Assembly (NCBI GenBank): GCA_013339895.1
Contig: JABACO010000007.1
Coordinates: forward strand, 11,935,477-11,999,476
Source: Ephydatia muelleri
Taxonomy: Eukaryota; Porifera; Demospongiae; Spongillida; Spongillidae
DNA length: 64,000 bases
Direction: 5' to 3'
Positions 25,740 to 38,800 of this stretch are shown in pieces (within the stretch, counting starts at the first letter, position 1; every line of letters begins with the position of its first letter). The notes under the pieces were generated by a model. That model worked only from the letters and a program-made list of their open reading frames with translations. It was not told the DNA's origin and did not search any database. The position numbers and the translations under genes were made by a program.

Positions 25740-26552
25740 AAAAACAAAGTGGAAGACACCACCCCCCCAACTTTGAAGAGCTCATTGAGAGCATTACGAA
25801 TATGCTATGATTATTTTTAGGGGGGGTCTAGGTAAAAAAAGTTAAGAGGTATCAAAGTTAGGGAGGGGAGGGGGGGGTCTTGGCCAAAAAGGAATTTTTT
25901 GAAAAAAATTTAATGCACTTTAGCTCGCACTACAGCAAATGATGGAATCATATTGTTTAAATTTGTAGTTTTCATGGGTGTCCAATTCGTGCAAATATAG
26001 GGCTTAACTGCCTATCTAGTGCGATTGTAAGCTACTTCATCGTGGAATACATATTATCAAGTGACTGAGACACGATTCGTGGGCGTTGCCCCACCACCAC
26101 TAGAATATAATCGCTAGATTTAGTGGAGGTTATTATCAATAATAAAATCACAGCAGTTAAGTTTACAGTACAGTATTATAAACATATTACATGTATTTAC
26201 GTATGTGGGTCATAGGAGTAGAAGGTATAATAGTATAATACATGTACATGCACGCATGCCATATACGTCCTATACACCAATATCACCAGTGTACACATTA
26301 TCAGTACACCAATACCTTCAGCCTACACATTATCAGTACACAAATACCACCATCAGCCTACACGTCTTCGCCTTGTACATGTACATCTACGTACCTCCAC
26401 GCTACTTCAGCCGCTCACTAAAAAAGCATGCACAACTGATAAGCATGCTTCTCATCCTGCCGGGGTGAGTTCTTCTCCTTGTGCACATCCTTTGGGTATA
26501 AGGAGATTTTGACTGCCAGCTTGATATTGGGTAGGCTTTTGAAGTTGTCTAG

Positions 26553-26603
<51 letters not shown>

Positions 26604-26990
26604 TTGTTGTTGTTGCTGCTGCTATTGCGGCTTGTTGGAGGAGAAAGGTGCATGGGGGACACACAAAATGGACACAGTAAAAGAAACTGGGCCTAGTGCC
26701 ACACCCCTCCCAGCACCATTTTCAATCCCCCTTCCCACGAATCCCTGGGTGTATTCGGATGATATCTGATCAGTACATGTACCTACATTTTCTAATAGAT
26801 GCACACTGGCTTAGAATTGGTAATTCCACTAAGAAGCCATATAAACAATTGCGTGTCAAAAGAAGCACTTCTAGATGTGTTGCAAAAGTAAATCATATTT
26901 TAGTACTATATATAGTTCTCCATACGACCTATATATATTTCACAAAAGCTGCACAGCCTAGTAAAACGTAACAACTTGAGAGCTTGAGCT
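25131..26990. other. No gene; poly-G (25,703-25,737) and (TTG)n (26,552-26,625)
   Basis: The poly-G and the trinucleotide run generate poly-Pro, poly-Gly, poly-Cys and poly-Thr frames which are artefacts. 26,276-26,345 has a short tandem 'tatcagtacaccaatacc' repeat. The rest is unremarkable AT-rich sequence. Confidence 0.55.
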
Positions 26991-27024
26991 ACAGCTTGAA
27001 AAGTATAGGCACACCTTAGTGACC

Positions 27025-27240
27025 TTACTGGTTGAAGTTGAGCGTACTCGTCGCGCAGCCGCTGACGGTGGGACTGGCGCCGTTTGTTTGATTTGTATAC
27101 GTAATCGTAGCACCGGTATCTGAAGTAACTGGCATGCCATTCACGGTCCAATCAAGCACTAGCTGTTCCATTCGCACTACAGGTATACGAACCATTCCCC
27201 TGCGCATTGATTGCTGGTTAGCTGTATATCGCATCTGTGA
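27025..27240 (-). pseudogene. Ig-like domain fragment(s)
   Basis: Minus strand reads NAQGNGSYTCSANGTASA (the Y-x-C end of an Ig-like domain) and, in a shifted frame, LDWTVNGMPVTS and GATITYTNQ, resembling the start of a next Ig-like domain. A GTAAGG donor follows directly. The shift between the two parts and the lack of further exons make this a fragment or a broken exon of a cell-surface or secreted protein gene. Family assignment rests on short motifs only. Confidence 0.35.
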
Positions 27241-27559
27241 ATGAGCAATGTTACAAGGGATTTAAAAAATACTTATCGCGACAATTAACCATTGAGCTAC
27301 ATTCGTAAGCTTTGTTCAAGATATGTGTATGTACAAGCCGAATTGTGGAGAGGGGTGAGAGGGCCCTCAATGCCTTCCTAATGAGTATGTGTAAACAGAA
27401 AAGCCACAAATTGTATTCATTCACTCTGAGACCATGTGGCCACACAATACTAACCTCCCAAGAAAATTGTGGCAGTTCCAGGAAGCCTTACACCTTATAC
27501 CGCTACTGTATTTAATTAAATGACCGGCCATATACCTCACTTAATTGAATTCCAATAGT

Positions 27560-28378
27560 ATGGAGGACCCAGTTGCCAATGTGCCCAACGCCCCATCCAT
27601 TCGTGAGGGCTTCGAAACGTTTGCAAAATCTGGATTTCCCTTTATCGTCCGAAAAGTAGCCGCGTTCGATTTGGACTACGACCAGTTCAAGGCAAGAGCG
27701 GCAAATGAAGGACTGAAAGCCTTTGGTTGGGATAAACGTCTCGCGTTAGTATCAGACGTGTCTATTGCGGATGCAATGGACCAATGGGAGAAAGGAGAAC
27801 TCAGGCTAAACTTCCTTGACTGTCCCGTTCCAAAGTACGTCCCGAACAAGGGGATTCACAAGGATCTCATCAATATCGGTCTGGACGAAGACAAGCTCAC
27901 TTTATTGCTAAGCAATAAAAACGAATACTCGCCGCTTCATCAGGATTCGGTAGCCGGAGGAAAATACGGCAGCGGTGCTGGCTGGATGTGGCTCCTTCGT
28001 GGTTCGAAGAGGTGGAATTTCCTTCTCCACGACTACTCAGACACCATTTTCGACCCCGTCACAAAGGCTCTTAACGATATTCCCCTGGATGATTTGGTGC
28101 GCATGGACAACTGCAAGCTCTGGGGCAAAGTGATGCAGGTTCAGCAAAACGCAGGCGATTTTATTTACTTCCCCCCCGGGTGTTCGCATCGCGTGTGGAC
28201 CGACGAGCCAAGCTTCGGCATCAACGGATATCACGAACACGTCCAAGATAAAGAAAGGACTGCCAAAGTTTTAGCCTGGTATAAAGAGCACGGACTAGAT
28301 CCGGCAATCGGTATATACCGTCTTGATCGCATCGCCCAAGCAGCTTTAATTGATGAAGAAAGGAATCGTAGAGCCTGA
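27560..28378 (+). CDS. JmjC/cupin-fold oxygenase-like protein, 272 aa, intronless
   Basis: First ATG in the open frame is at 27,560. The protein has a JmjC-type double-stranded beta-helix core: the metal ligands appear as H127-Q-D129 (SPLHQD) and H210 (GDFIYFPPGCSHRVW), with K150 in LRGSKRW placed as in JmjC proteins that bind 2-oxoglutarate. Such proteins are Fe(II)/2-oxoglutarate hydroxylases or demethylases; the substrate cannot be told. It has no signal peptide and is probably cytosolic or nuclear. It is intact and intronless among intron-bearing neighbours and somewhat more GC-rich than its flanks, which could mean retroposition or lateral transfer. No convincing promoter or poly(A) signal was assigned. 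Confidence 0.8.
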   Translation: MEDPVANVPNAPSIREGFETFAKSGFPFIVRKVAAFDLDYDQFKARAANEGLKAFGWDKRLALVSDVSIADAMDQWEKGELRLNFLDCPVPKYVPNKGIHKDLINIGLDEDKLTLLLSNKNEYSPLHQDSVAGGKYGSGAGWMWLLRGSKRWNFLLHDYSDTIFDPVTKALNDIPLDDLVRMDNCKLWGKVMQVQQNAGDFIYFPPGCSHRVWTDEPSFGINGYHEHVQDKERTAKVLAWYKEHGLDPAIGIYRLDRIAQAALIDEERNRRA

Positions 28379-31300
28379 ACCAGTAATGATATGCATGACT
28401 ATTCATGATACATATATATATTTTTTACATGTATATACAGTTTGACTCTGACATGCAATACATGTACATGTAGAGTACATATGTCTCATAACAGAGGACA
28501 CTTTGACGGGTTTCGGGTTGTTACGGAAATGTTTGTCCCGGACGATGTTTTGCAGTCAGGAAAAATTGGTCCGGGAGGACCAATGTACCGTTTTGCCGCG
28601 AAATACCAATCGCGATATATAAATTATTACTGTGACGTCACAAATTAATTGCAAATGTTTGACAAAACATAGTCCTTATAGAAACGCCACGAAGAAACAC
28701 AGTAAGTACGAAATTAATGGTAAATGAATGCCTAACTAAATGAACTACCTTCGCCAGTTACGGTGCTCAGCTGATGTTACAGCGCTCACAAGGGGTGTTA
28801 CTAATATGCGGAACGGAACGGAACTTTTGCGGAATGTTCCGTTCCGTTTCGCATACTAAAATGCGGAACGTCTGTGCTGTTTTTTTTTAGCCTACTCAAA
28901 CAACCACGTAGCATGCAGAATCCATGCAACACTGCTTAATTTTGTATGTCCACAATCTCCTCCTCCCCTCCTCTCTTTGGTTTGCCTAGTGAGCATATAA
29001 TCCTCTTATCATGCAGGATCAACTCAGGATGCAATTGCCTTCCTGCATTGATATGAATTGACCCTATCACAAGGTGCAAGGCCCTCCTCCCCCGCTCTTA
29101 TTTGGCAGGTAATCAAACCCCCCTTTTTTCAAAATCCTGTGCATGGGCCTGCTGTGGAGGCCCCTACAGATCCTGAGCAACCATTTCACATACCACCATT
29201 CACCATAGTGATGGTACAGAGGGGAGGAATTAAGGCAAGGTTGCTGATACAATCAACTTTTCCCTCAGTACTAGTCATGCCTTCCACTCCCACACATTCC
29301 CCTCCCTCACACTTATTATTCCTTTTAGCATTGTGATCACTTCAAAGAGCACCAGGAATGGGAAACAGATGCAAGCCACACACATCAGGATCCATGTGCC
29401 GTGTCTCTGTACAGAGGGATAAAGAAGGTGAGAACAGAAGATTACATGTGATGCTGCTGATGCCATGCCTTGGTTTCTATTACAGACAGCACCTCAGTGC
29501 TCTCAGCAGAACCTATCCCCTCAACAAAATGGCACATTCTCACCAAGACAATACAATAGTAATATAGTTGTCCTTTATGCATTTATTTTAGCTTGTGGTC
29601 TTGGATGTACATTCATGTACTGTATTTCAATGGTTTATGTATGGTGACATAGCGTTGCTGAAGAAAAGGCATGGACATCTTTACATAAAAATAATGATAA
29701 TAAACTTGTACATGCAGAGACACTGAGTGGAGTGGTTCTGGCAGTATGTGTGACATAGTGAGAGGTGTAGCATGGAAGTTGATAGAACCACCCATCCCCC
29801 ATGCAGTTCTTTCCTGGATAATGAAATAGCTTTTATTGACATCCTGATCAAACCTGGTAAGGCATGGACTTATAAGGCTTAGCCCCTGACCCTTGCAATC
29901 TGGCTGACATTTGGCCCTTCAAGTTGCTGTTATAATTAGTGGCTTAAAAAGCGCTCGTTTTAATCGCATTTAAAGTAACAGCCCACATCAGGTGACGAAG
30001 CTGGATGTTAGCATACACCCTCCTACCATAATGTTAGAATCGAACTAGTGTACCAAAAGTGGATAGATCGATTTGATGGTGGTAATCCAATGTCGTGATG
30101 TCCACATTTTAAGATTGAGATAGCTATTAGAATATTTTCCTATTACTTGTATTATAAGCGCTTGTATAATTAGAGCATATTGCACATTTGCTAGCCTTGT
30201 AAATATTACGATAAATCTGATGATGTTTATGCAACGTAAATGTATTTGTAAATATGTGACACATTTTCCAGGGTAGTAAATGTGAAGTAAATATAATGGC
30301 AAATGTGTAACATATTTACAAGACTGCAAATATGTTAGTAAATGTGTCCCAACAGATTTACAACAAACGTACATTATACGTAAATGAGATGTAAACGTAC
30401 TTTTTCGCCTAGTGCTTTTGACCTATATAGTGTTTTCCTTATCGTGTTCGTTTAGCCTGCTTGCAGCTCGATGAATGAAGCGCGAAGGCTAATAGGCACG
30501 TGCACTGATACAAAACATAGGTACTTGCAAATGGCACTTTTCAGTACAGTTGCGACCTACGGAGGCATTTCAGCCCTACCTAGATCGATTAACATCAAAT
30601 CTGCACGTGCCGTATTTTGAATCTTTGTCTGCATACATGTGTATGGCCAGGCCAGAGTCAGTAACTACACGTAAAGCGCTTTAATTTTACCTTCGTGGGG
30701 CTTCAATGGAATAGCACTATCCCAATGCTTTCATTTTTTTTCTTTTAAAGAACAGTTTTGTGTAAACTCTGTAGCGCTGATCAGTCTATCACTAGGCCAA
30801 AGCCTCTGCATCAGGTTAAAAGCATACTATACACCCCCCCCCCCCTTCTATGTTATGCCAATGCTTGCTGGCACAGGCCCAAACGGCCCCAAAACCCCTC
30901 CCCTGTCTCTGCACAGTGTGTGGTTAGTGCAAACATGTAATGTGCATTTAAAAAACATACACAATTTGTCCTCTTCTGCTATTGCTATTACTAACAATGA
31001 GTGTGGCTGCACCATATGTACTTCTGAATGGTGTCAGCAGTTACTGTAAGTGGCTGCAACAATGCGAGTGTTGTATTTGGCTGGATTGTAGCCACATTGC
31101 TCCACCATACCAGGGATAGGAAGGTGGAGCGGAAGTTCTTAGATGCGAGTGGCGTCCCAACTTTGAAGTGGAAGAGGGGTGAGTGGAACAGTGGCAGCAT
31201 TATTTGTTGGCCTCCATTGCTAGAACTGCCTGCCTTTGGTACACTCAACACACCTGCCCATCTGGTTTGCTTGATGAAGAAGTGCATGCCAGCTGAGTAC

Positions 31301-32375
31301 AGTGGAACGTAGGGGTATTTAAGTACATTTGTTGAGCCTAAGGTGGATATCCCTGGAGGTGTTGAACACTCCGGATGGTCACTCTCAGCATTGGGTTCCT
31401 GGTGCTGCTCTTCCCCAGTACAAAACCAGATACAGGAGTGTCCTCGAGTAATATTTCGCCTCATCTCCATAGAAACAGTCCCAAACAGACTTTTAACACA
31501 ATTCTTGATATTGAACCCTAGAAAAAAAGTACCAGGACTTTATACATCAGACGTAAATGCCTCTACCACTAACCAAAGGTTTTGCATGAGGCCCAAAGCA
31601 CACTCCACCCCCCTCCCATCATGTACATGTACTTGATTGTAAAGTTTATGGCATCAGGCACAAAAGGCCCATGCCACATACATGCACATGTAGGTACTAC
31701 ATGTACGTCAATAGTGTTTGCTTCTTAGAACTGGTACATGTACATGTCTAGCTCAATAGCTAACATCAGATTAGGATAACCTCAGTTTACATAGCAAACA
31801 ATGCCCTTTTGTTGTTGACCTCTGAGCTGCACAAATGAATATTATATTTATATTACATGTACCTATGGGACAGCATCAGGCTTGTAAGGTTATAATTTTA
31901 TTACTATAAAAATTTCACGTTACATTAATAAATTTTTACCTTTTCTTTTCGTACACTTGTTCCCACACCATTTCTGTACCGGTACATACTGATTGTGTGT
32001 GCATGTGTGTATGTATGTATACACGTGTGCATGTGTGCATATGTGTGTATGTGTGTGTGCATGCGTGTGCATGTGTGTGTTGAAAAGTGCAAAGCAATAG
32101 AAAACTTTTCAATGCCCTTGATACTTCTAAGCTTTGAAGCCTTGCATATGGTGGCAGTGAATATTACTGCTACTTGTGAATGGCAGGACTGGGCCACTGG
32201 AAAGTTTACATAAGGCTAGCAGCTGAATGGAAATACATGTACATGTAAGCTTAGTGTTCACATTCAACTACACCAAACTTTCTTCAAAAGCACAGACCCA
32301 TAGCTACATATACTTCACAAGCACAGCACCATGGCTATACAGCACCATCAAGCACATAGGATAATATTAAAAGGT

Positions 32376-32414
<39 letters not shown>

Positions 32415-32820
32415 ATGCCCCCACTTTGACAAATATAAGAATGTGGCAATGGGCCCCATGCTTCCTACAACTGTACACCACTGACCTTAGCACCACTTCA
32501 CAGTCGCTGCACCATGACTATTTCACATAAGCACTGCCCCATAGCACTATGTCACAGGCACAGCATCGTATTAGATCGAGGCACTGCACAATAGCACTAC
32601 ACTACACAATAAGCACCAAATCACTAATATGGAATGAAGGCTCGCTTTTCTATGGATGTTTTAGTGATTTTAAAAGCTTCGTACACGTGTGTTTCGCGTA
32701 TGGCGCGTAGTCAAGGATCGGGGACTTGGTTGCCCAAAGATATCAGCACATCAGCAACCAACACTACACAGCAGAGTATATCACGTGACCCCCTGTAACA
32801 TCGACCCGCCCACAATACAC
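28379..32820. other. Gene-poor stretch
   Basis: Holds a CGGAAC-rich hairpin (28,806-28,858), imperfect repeats of 'gtaaatatg' words (30,170-30,350), a 159-codon frame on the minus strand (30,991-31,470) without recognisable features, and a poly-G run (32,376-32,412). 'Tacatgtacatgta'-type palindromes are frequent (31.6-32.3 kb). I see no supportable gene. Confidence 0.5.
28806..28858. repeat. GGAAC-rich imperfect hairpin
   Basis: 'Tatgcggaacggaacgg' is followed by the inverted 'gttccgttccg' and 'cgcata'. Probably the end of a small transposon or a MITE remnant. Confidence 0.6.
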
Positions 32821-33215
32821 ACCCCAAACTGTGTGTATATGTGTGTGTGCTTGTACATGTATGTACTTGTGTGTGCTTGTGTGTGTGTGTGTGTGTATGT
32901 GTGTGTGTGTGTGCATGTGTGTGTGTGTGTGTGTGTGTCTATCACCAAGATCAGGGGGGAAAGGAGGGTTAATTTGCTAGATATGTTTTAGTTGTTTACA
33001 GTAGAAGTTACAGAAGCCTCATGTGTGTACATGCATGTGTATTTGTCACAATACAGGCAACACACACAAACACAGCCCCTCCCATTTGCACATGCCATAA
33101 CTAATTGACCACAATATCACATCATGTGTGTGTGGTGTGTGTGTGTGTGTGTGTTTGTGTATGTGTGTGTGTTAACCAAGATCAGTGTGTGTGTGTGTGT
33201 GTGTGTGTGTTCACC
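32821..33215. repeat. TG-rich microsatellite zone
   Basis: Two TG-rich blocks (32,824-32,938 and 33,124-33,210) are separated by unique DNA; 'caccaagatcag' recurs within and after them, suggesting unequal exchange. The long Cys-Val frames here are artefacts. Confidence 0.9.
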
Positions 33216-35323
33216 AAGATCAGTGCCATGTTTGAGCCACTCCCTTACCACACTGGTACACAAACAGCCTTACTCTGTTCTGGCTTCACATTTTTCACTG
33301 TTGCATTTGTGGTATTCAGGCTCAAGATAACTCAGCCATGTGTGTTCTGCTGCAGCAAAGGGCTGTTGAAATGTTGTCCATATGTAACACACATATACAC
33401 ATACAATACAAACATACAAAAAATTAATTGTTTACACATACACAGATATGCATACTTGTATGAGCATGCACTATTTGTATACCATCCCTTGAACTATTGC
33501 ATTCATTGTTATCAACAAGACCTTTACATTGGTACATGTAGCAGAGAATGGTTGCAGAGAATGTCTGACAGTTTGTTTGATCTGTGCGATGCGTTTTAGT
33601 GCTTGCGTGTTGTGTCATATCGAGTAATCGCCCATACATTGGCGGTCATCTTGTGATTTATTTCAAATTGTTCACTAATAAGTTTCACTGTGATGCAGTC
33701 AACAATACATGCACAACATTCACGTTTGAGTCCGTTGCCAACTTTCTACATATGTCCATATGCACATGTGCATACATTACATTGACAAAGCCTGCTACAT
33801 ACCACACTGACACAATAAACCATTTGTACATAGTCACACCTTATAACTATGGTGCCTTCACATGAGTACACTAGCTACGGTGCCTTCACAGCGGTAACTG
33901 AATATACATGTAAGTACGCAAGGTAGCTAAATATTACAATAAAACACAAAGCATGCAGTGCAGGGTAAGAAATGACTGACATTATTGCAATTACCAAGTT
34001 GAGAGATGTGCTATGCCTAGGCCTACGTAAGTCATTGCCTTGCACATGCATTCTATATTTATTTCACCTGAAAGATTGCAACGGCGTTTTGCTGGTGGTG
34101 GATATTGCAACGCAGCGCCAGATAGCAGAATAAAATACGCTACCACGGCGTTGACGCTGCTATCAGCTTCTTTGATACTCGATAAATCGATTTCGCATTT
34201 TCTAGAATTAAAACACATGCATGTAGCCATATTACTATTGGTGCCAATAGTAGCTCCGGCCACACCTATACTAGTAGTTGTACTTCAGTTACTTAGATAA
34301 ACTACCAACGTAACAGCCTAACAGCAATACAATTATGAAATGGGCCCGGCGATGTTTACAAAAGATCCGGAACGTATGGGTACGATAACGTACATTTATA
34401 TGTAGGCAACTCAACTGGTAGCAACAAACCTTGTTACGTAGCGCTAGGAGGCGTGCAGAATCGATTTCAGGCCCGATTTCATACTGTATAAAACTGGTAC
34501 AGCTAGGGAGATACTCATTTGCCTTGTCCCGCGCGTGAGTCTATTTTGAGGGCACGAGACGGAGACAACAATCCGATTCGATATAGAATACTTCTTTCAA
34601 TTATGGAAGCCGATTTTTAAATACAAAGACCCAATATTCAATATATATTATAGTTCTTCGATGTACTAGCTACATGTTTTTCCTTTGGCAAATTGGCAAA
34701 TCGTAAAGGTATTGACACAAATGGTCATAGAATTTGTAATGAGAAAACGCACCCATTGACTACGTGTACATTGAGGACAATGTTATGACAATCCTAGGGA
34801 AGCGACGCCTTAAATAGAAAAAATACGGCGACCCCACTAAAAATCATGGCAAATGTAGTGTACTAACAATCCCTCTTGGCAAAAGTAGTGTACTAACAAT
34901 CCCTCTTGGCAAAAGCTGAGAAAAATCTGGTGTGCTTGGTATTGAAGTACCCCATACACGTCTATGGGAAATTATACGGGAATATTCGGTGATTCGCAAA
35001 CCGCGAATTAACTCTTCCGCGGGCGAAGCCAATTATTGCTGTACACATGTAGTGCATTTCCGCGTTGCAGGAAAAGGAAACCTAGTTTGCAAACAATGTA
35101 AACTAATATGCCCAGGAAACAACTTTTGACATGTGTTGTCACCACAAAAGTCTTGACGGTTTAGATAAACAGAGTGGCTTTAGTATAGCACCTGTGGCGT
35201 AATATTGCTCCGTTGCCCTTGAAAGAGTTAGTTAGCTTTCCCTTTGACCGCTCATTTCTGGATATGCACAACTCTCTATGTATACTCCATAAATTATCGA
35301 TACATCACATGATAAAATGTCAT
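33216..35323. other. No supported gene
   Basis: Short frames only; the pair of opposite frames at 33,991-34,300 lacks family signal. Contains the 30-bp tandem repeat at 34,848-34,916. Confidence 0.45.
34848..34916. repeat. 30-bp tandem repeat, about 2.3 copies
   Basis: 'Ggcaaaagtagtgtac' + 'taacaatccctctt' is repeated with one mismatch, then a partial third unit. Confidence 0.9.
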
Positions 35324-35348
35324 CCCCCCCCCCCCCCCCCCCCCCCCC
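35324..35348. repeat. Poly-C tract flanking the RAG1-like transposon
   Basis: Twenty-five C residues end ten bases before the left terminus of the transposon. Confidence 0.95.
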
Positions 35349-35358
35349 TCATTGGTCC

Positions 35359-35386
35359 CACGGCTGTTTGCGGCTGGAAACCTAGT
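35359..35386 (+). repeat. Left TIR with compound structure (short spacing)
   Basis: Outer block CACGGCTGTTT at bases 1-11, then 5 bp, then TGGAAACCTAGT at bases 17-28. The inner block lies 11 bp closer to the end than in the right TIR. Counting a 7-bp CACGGCT as heptamer and AAACCTAGT as nonamer gives a 12-bp spacer, though that choice of nonamer start is mine. Confidence 0.8.
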
Positions 35387-35823
35387 GTATAAATAGAATA
35401 TTGCGGTATTAGTTTACAACCTCTTAGCAACCAGCCTAGCAACCGAGTATGCTTCGAAAAGCTCGATATGTCTGGTATCGGGTTTTAGTGTATAAGGTTT
35501 GGCAAGTAGCATGTTGTGGGCCAGTCCTAGATGGATTTCGTGTCCCAAACACGCAACTTCACTTTTTGGTTCCTGTCTACTGCGCACGTGTTAGTTGCGT
35601 TGCGTTTACAACAAGCGGTTAGAGTGGTGTGCACAAAAGATCACTTTTTCAGCTTCCTGCAGTTTTCCCAGCGATTCTGCCTATTCAGTTGCGTTCCTGT
35701 ATCATTACTCAACACGTGCAAAGAAACCAGGTATAATGAATGTTTTTTTCTCGAATACTATAATATGGCAAAAAATGTTCACTTTCGCGTAGTTTGAGCT
35801 GAGCGTTTGCGTATAGTCACGCA

Positions 35824-38800
35824 ATGGACGAACATGCAGACCTTTTAACAAGGCTATGCAGGATTTGTGGTAGATGTTGCACATCTACAAGACGTCAAGT
35901 ACCTATCTACAGTTGTACCTCATATGCTTCGGATCTATTTATTGTCTTCGAAATAAGTATCAGCAATGATCTGCCATCCACACATCCTACCACATTTTGC
36001 TACTCGTGCTACCAAACCATTTCATTATACAAGAAGGCACTAGATAGTGGAAGATCATACAATGTGAGCACTGTGGTATTTGATGGCTGGATGTCACACA
36101 GTGATGATGTGTGTAGGGTGTGTGAGCAAGGGAGGAAATGTTATAGGGGAGGGAGACCAAAGAAGATCAAGCTAGATGGTAGGCCTCCAGATATTCCAAT
36201 TAGGAATTTAGTCCAGCATATTGAATTGATAGCACCACCCCCTCTTGTACCATTTACCGAAGAGCCACCAAAATTAGTTGGTAATGCAGCATCTAGGGAG
36301 AGTGCTATGTGTCCACTGTGTCTCGAAGTCCTCAACAGCCCAATTGAGTTAGTGACATGTGGATCTATAGTATGCTCCAAATGTTGCTGCTCTTGGCTAG
36401 AAGTCAGGCATGAGCTTGTGTGTCCCTGTTGTTATGAGGATCATTTGAAGGATGCTGCTACAATAAGACCACCATGTAGCCTTGTATTAGACACACTAAG
36501 CAATATCAGTGTTGCTTGCTGTCGATGCAAAAACAAAGTGCCACTGTCTGACTTGATACCTCATTTGCAAAGCTCATGCCAATATGTCCCAGTGGAAGGT
36601 GTGCTTCAGGAGATACTTGACAATCCTGTGACTGAGCCCCTATCTCCTGTTGAGTCAGTATTACAGTCACATTTTGTGAGGCGTTCACTGCTGCTGAGTC
36701 CAAAAAAAGATGTGCTAGTAGTAAAGACTTCAGGGAAGGTAAATATTATACGTTTTGATAGCTACATGTAATCATTTTAAATTGCATTTAATACATACAA
36801 TTTTCATAGCCACTCCATTTGACACATATCAGTCAGGCTCTGGTTCCGACCAGCTCTGCATCTCACAAAACTGTTAAGAAAAGAACCAAGAGCTTGAGTG
36901 ATCTTCGGAGTGTTGTTAGTGCTGGGGACACAATAACTCAGCTGTCCAGAGAAGTGGACTCTTGTACTCCTGAGGAAAGAGCCAAGCTTCTGGAAGTCAT
37001 TTCTTCTCAAACAGGAGATTTTAGAGTCTCCATTTCTACCAAGGATGCTTTAGCAATGAAAACAGAACTAAACATTTCATGGAATAAATTAAGAGCCATG
37101 AGGAGGTGAGAAACTACGTGCAGCACAAAACTCTGTCTATAATATTCACCATTTTATCCAGGTGGTTGCAGATGTGGAAGATTGATATGAGCAGCGAAAG
37201 CCACATGCGTGTCAGAGCCAATGATTTAATTGGAAGCAACATTCATGCTGAAATGGTTCCCTTGTCATTCCAGCACAAAGATGGTGGGGAAGTGATAAAA
37301 CAAGCACCAATTGCATCTATACCACATTTGTGGGATAGAATTGTCACTGTACTTGAGCAGAATCAGAGTAATGGGTAAGTAATAGCATATATTATTTTTT
37401 ACTATTATCACTTTTTAATGCACTGGTTACAGTAAACTTACTTGGCACAATGGTGTCATTCCATCAGAAGAAATATGGATCAAATTGGGTGGTGACAAGG
37501 GTGGTGGAACATTTAAGTTCTGTTTTCAGATTTTGAATGTTGCAGCACCCAATTCCACAGACTGTACCAATGTAATATCCCTGTTTGAAGCTGCGGATTC
37601 ACTCACCAATCTTCGCATTTGTCTTGGACAGTACATCCAACTAGTGGCAGACATTTGTACTCGAATATGGAGGTGAGCAAGAGTAAATAACCTTTTTGGA
37701 CCAAAAATACATGTATAACTTATACCAGAGAGAGAAGAATTAGATTGTTCATTTGTGGAGATTACGAGTTCCTGGGCCGAATACATGGCATCTCTGGTGC
37801 AAGTGGTACTGCATGTACTGTTGCATTTGCACCACTACCGAATGCATGTACATCTTTTATAGGTCGTCACTGCTGCTTATGGTGTCTTATCATATCAGAG
37901 AATCTGATCCTACAGCCTGGTCCAGGTGTACAGCAAGCAGAATGCAGAACAATCGAGTCCCTTTGTGATGATCACTTGAGGTTTATGCAATCAGGAGGGA
38001 ATTGTAAACATGCCAAGTCATTCAATAACGTCATCCATCAGCCTTTTTTCTCTACAATTCCCTTAACACAGGTAAAATCTTATTTATGGTGTTAACGGAT
38101 AAGCTGATCTTACACAATCTGTTTTCAAAGGTATGCCCCCCAGGGCTGCATATTACATTGGGCACCTTCCTAAGGCTATTTTCATTGATGGAAGAGGAAT
38201 GCCATTTATTAGATGTTAAAAATGCCTTGAAGGCTAGTGATTGTGGTATTAGCTACACTAGGTACCATGAAGCACAAATGAAAAGAAGGGAACTCATGGA
38301 TGAATCTCAAGCAGTGAAATCCAATATACAGATGATGGAAGAGCTGCTACTAGTAAATGTTTCTCTATCACCTGAGGAGCTAGCAAATCATAAATCTGTG
38401 ATTGAGAGTATTTGCAGATATATATGTGAAATGAAGAAGAAGGAAAGTGAACTGGTATGAATATAGTAACTGAGCACTCAAACAAAAAATGCAGACATCT
38501 TACATTTACAGGCAACTCAGCTAGCAAAAATCAACAGTGCACTCCAAAAGGAGTTCCACAAAGAAGAAGGTCCCTTTGTCAAAGCTCTTGACAATGCATT
38601 GGCCTCCTTCCACGTCCAGCGTCAAGCCTACTATAGTGGTTCATTTGTAGGCAATCACGTCCATAGAGCCCTAAAGGCAGGCTGCAAATTGTTAGCTATA
38701 TGTCATGGTGCTTTTCTTTCTACTAGGTCAACAACACTGCAACACTCTGCAATAGCATTGTTAATGTAGCAAAACAGCACTGTCCATCACTTTTATGCGA

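Noticed and set aside
26452..26769. Poly-Cys / poly-Thr frames
   Set aside because: Caused by the (TTG)n tract at 26,552-26,625.
30991..31470. 159-codon minus-strand frame
   Set aside because: No domain, no signal peptide and no splice partners; an opposite frame is also open, which fits chance.
33105..33599. 164-codon plus-strand frame
   Set aside because: Starts in TG repeats and continues without any recognisable motif or splice context.
35531..35797. Candidate RAG2-like or second gene in the 5' part of the RAG1-like element
   Set aside because: Frames are short, overlapping and without kelch or PHD features; probably untranslated leader.
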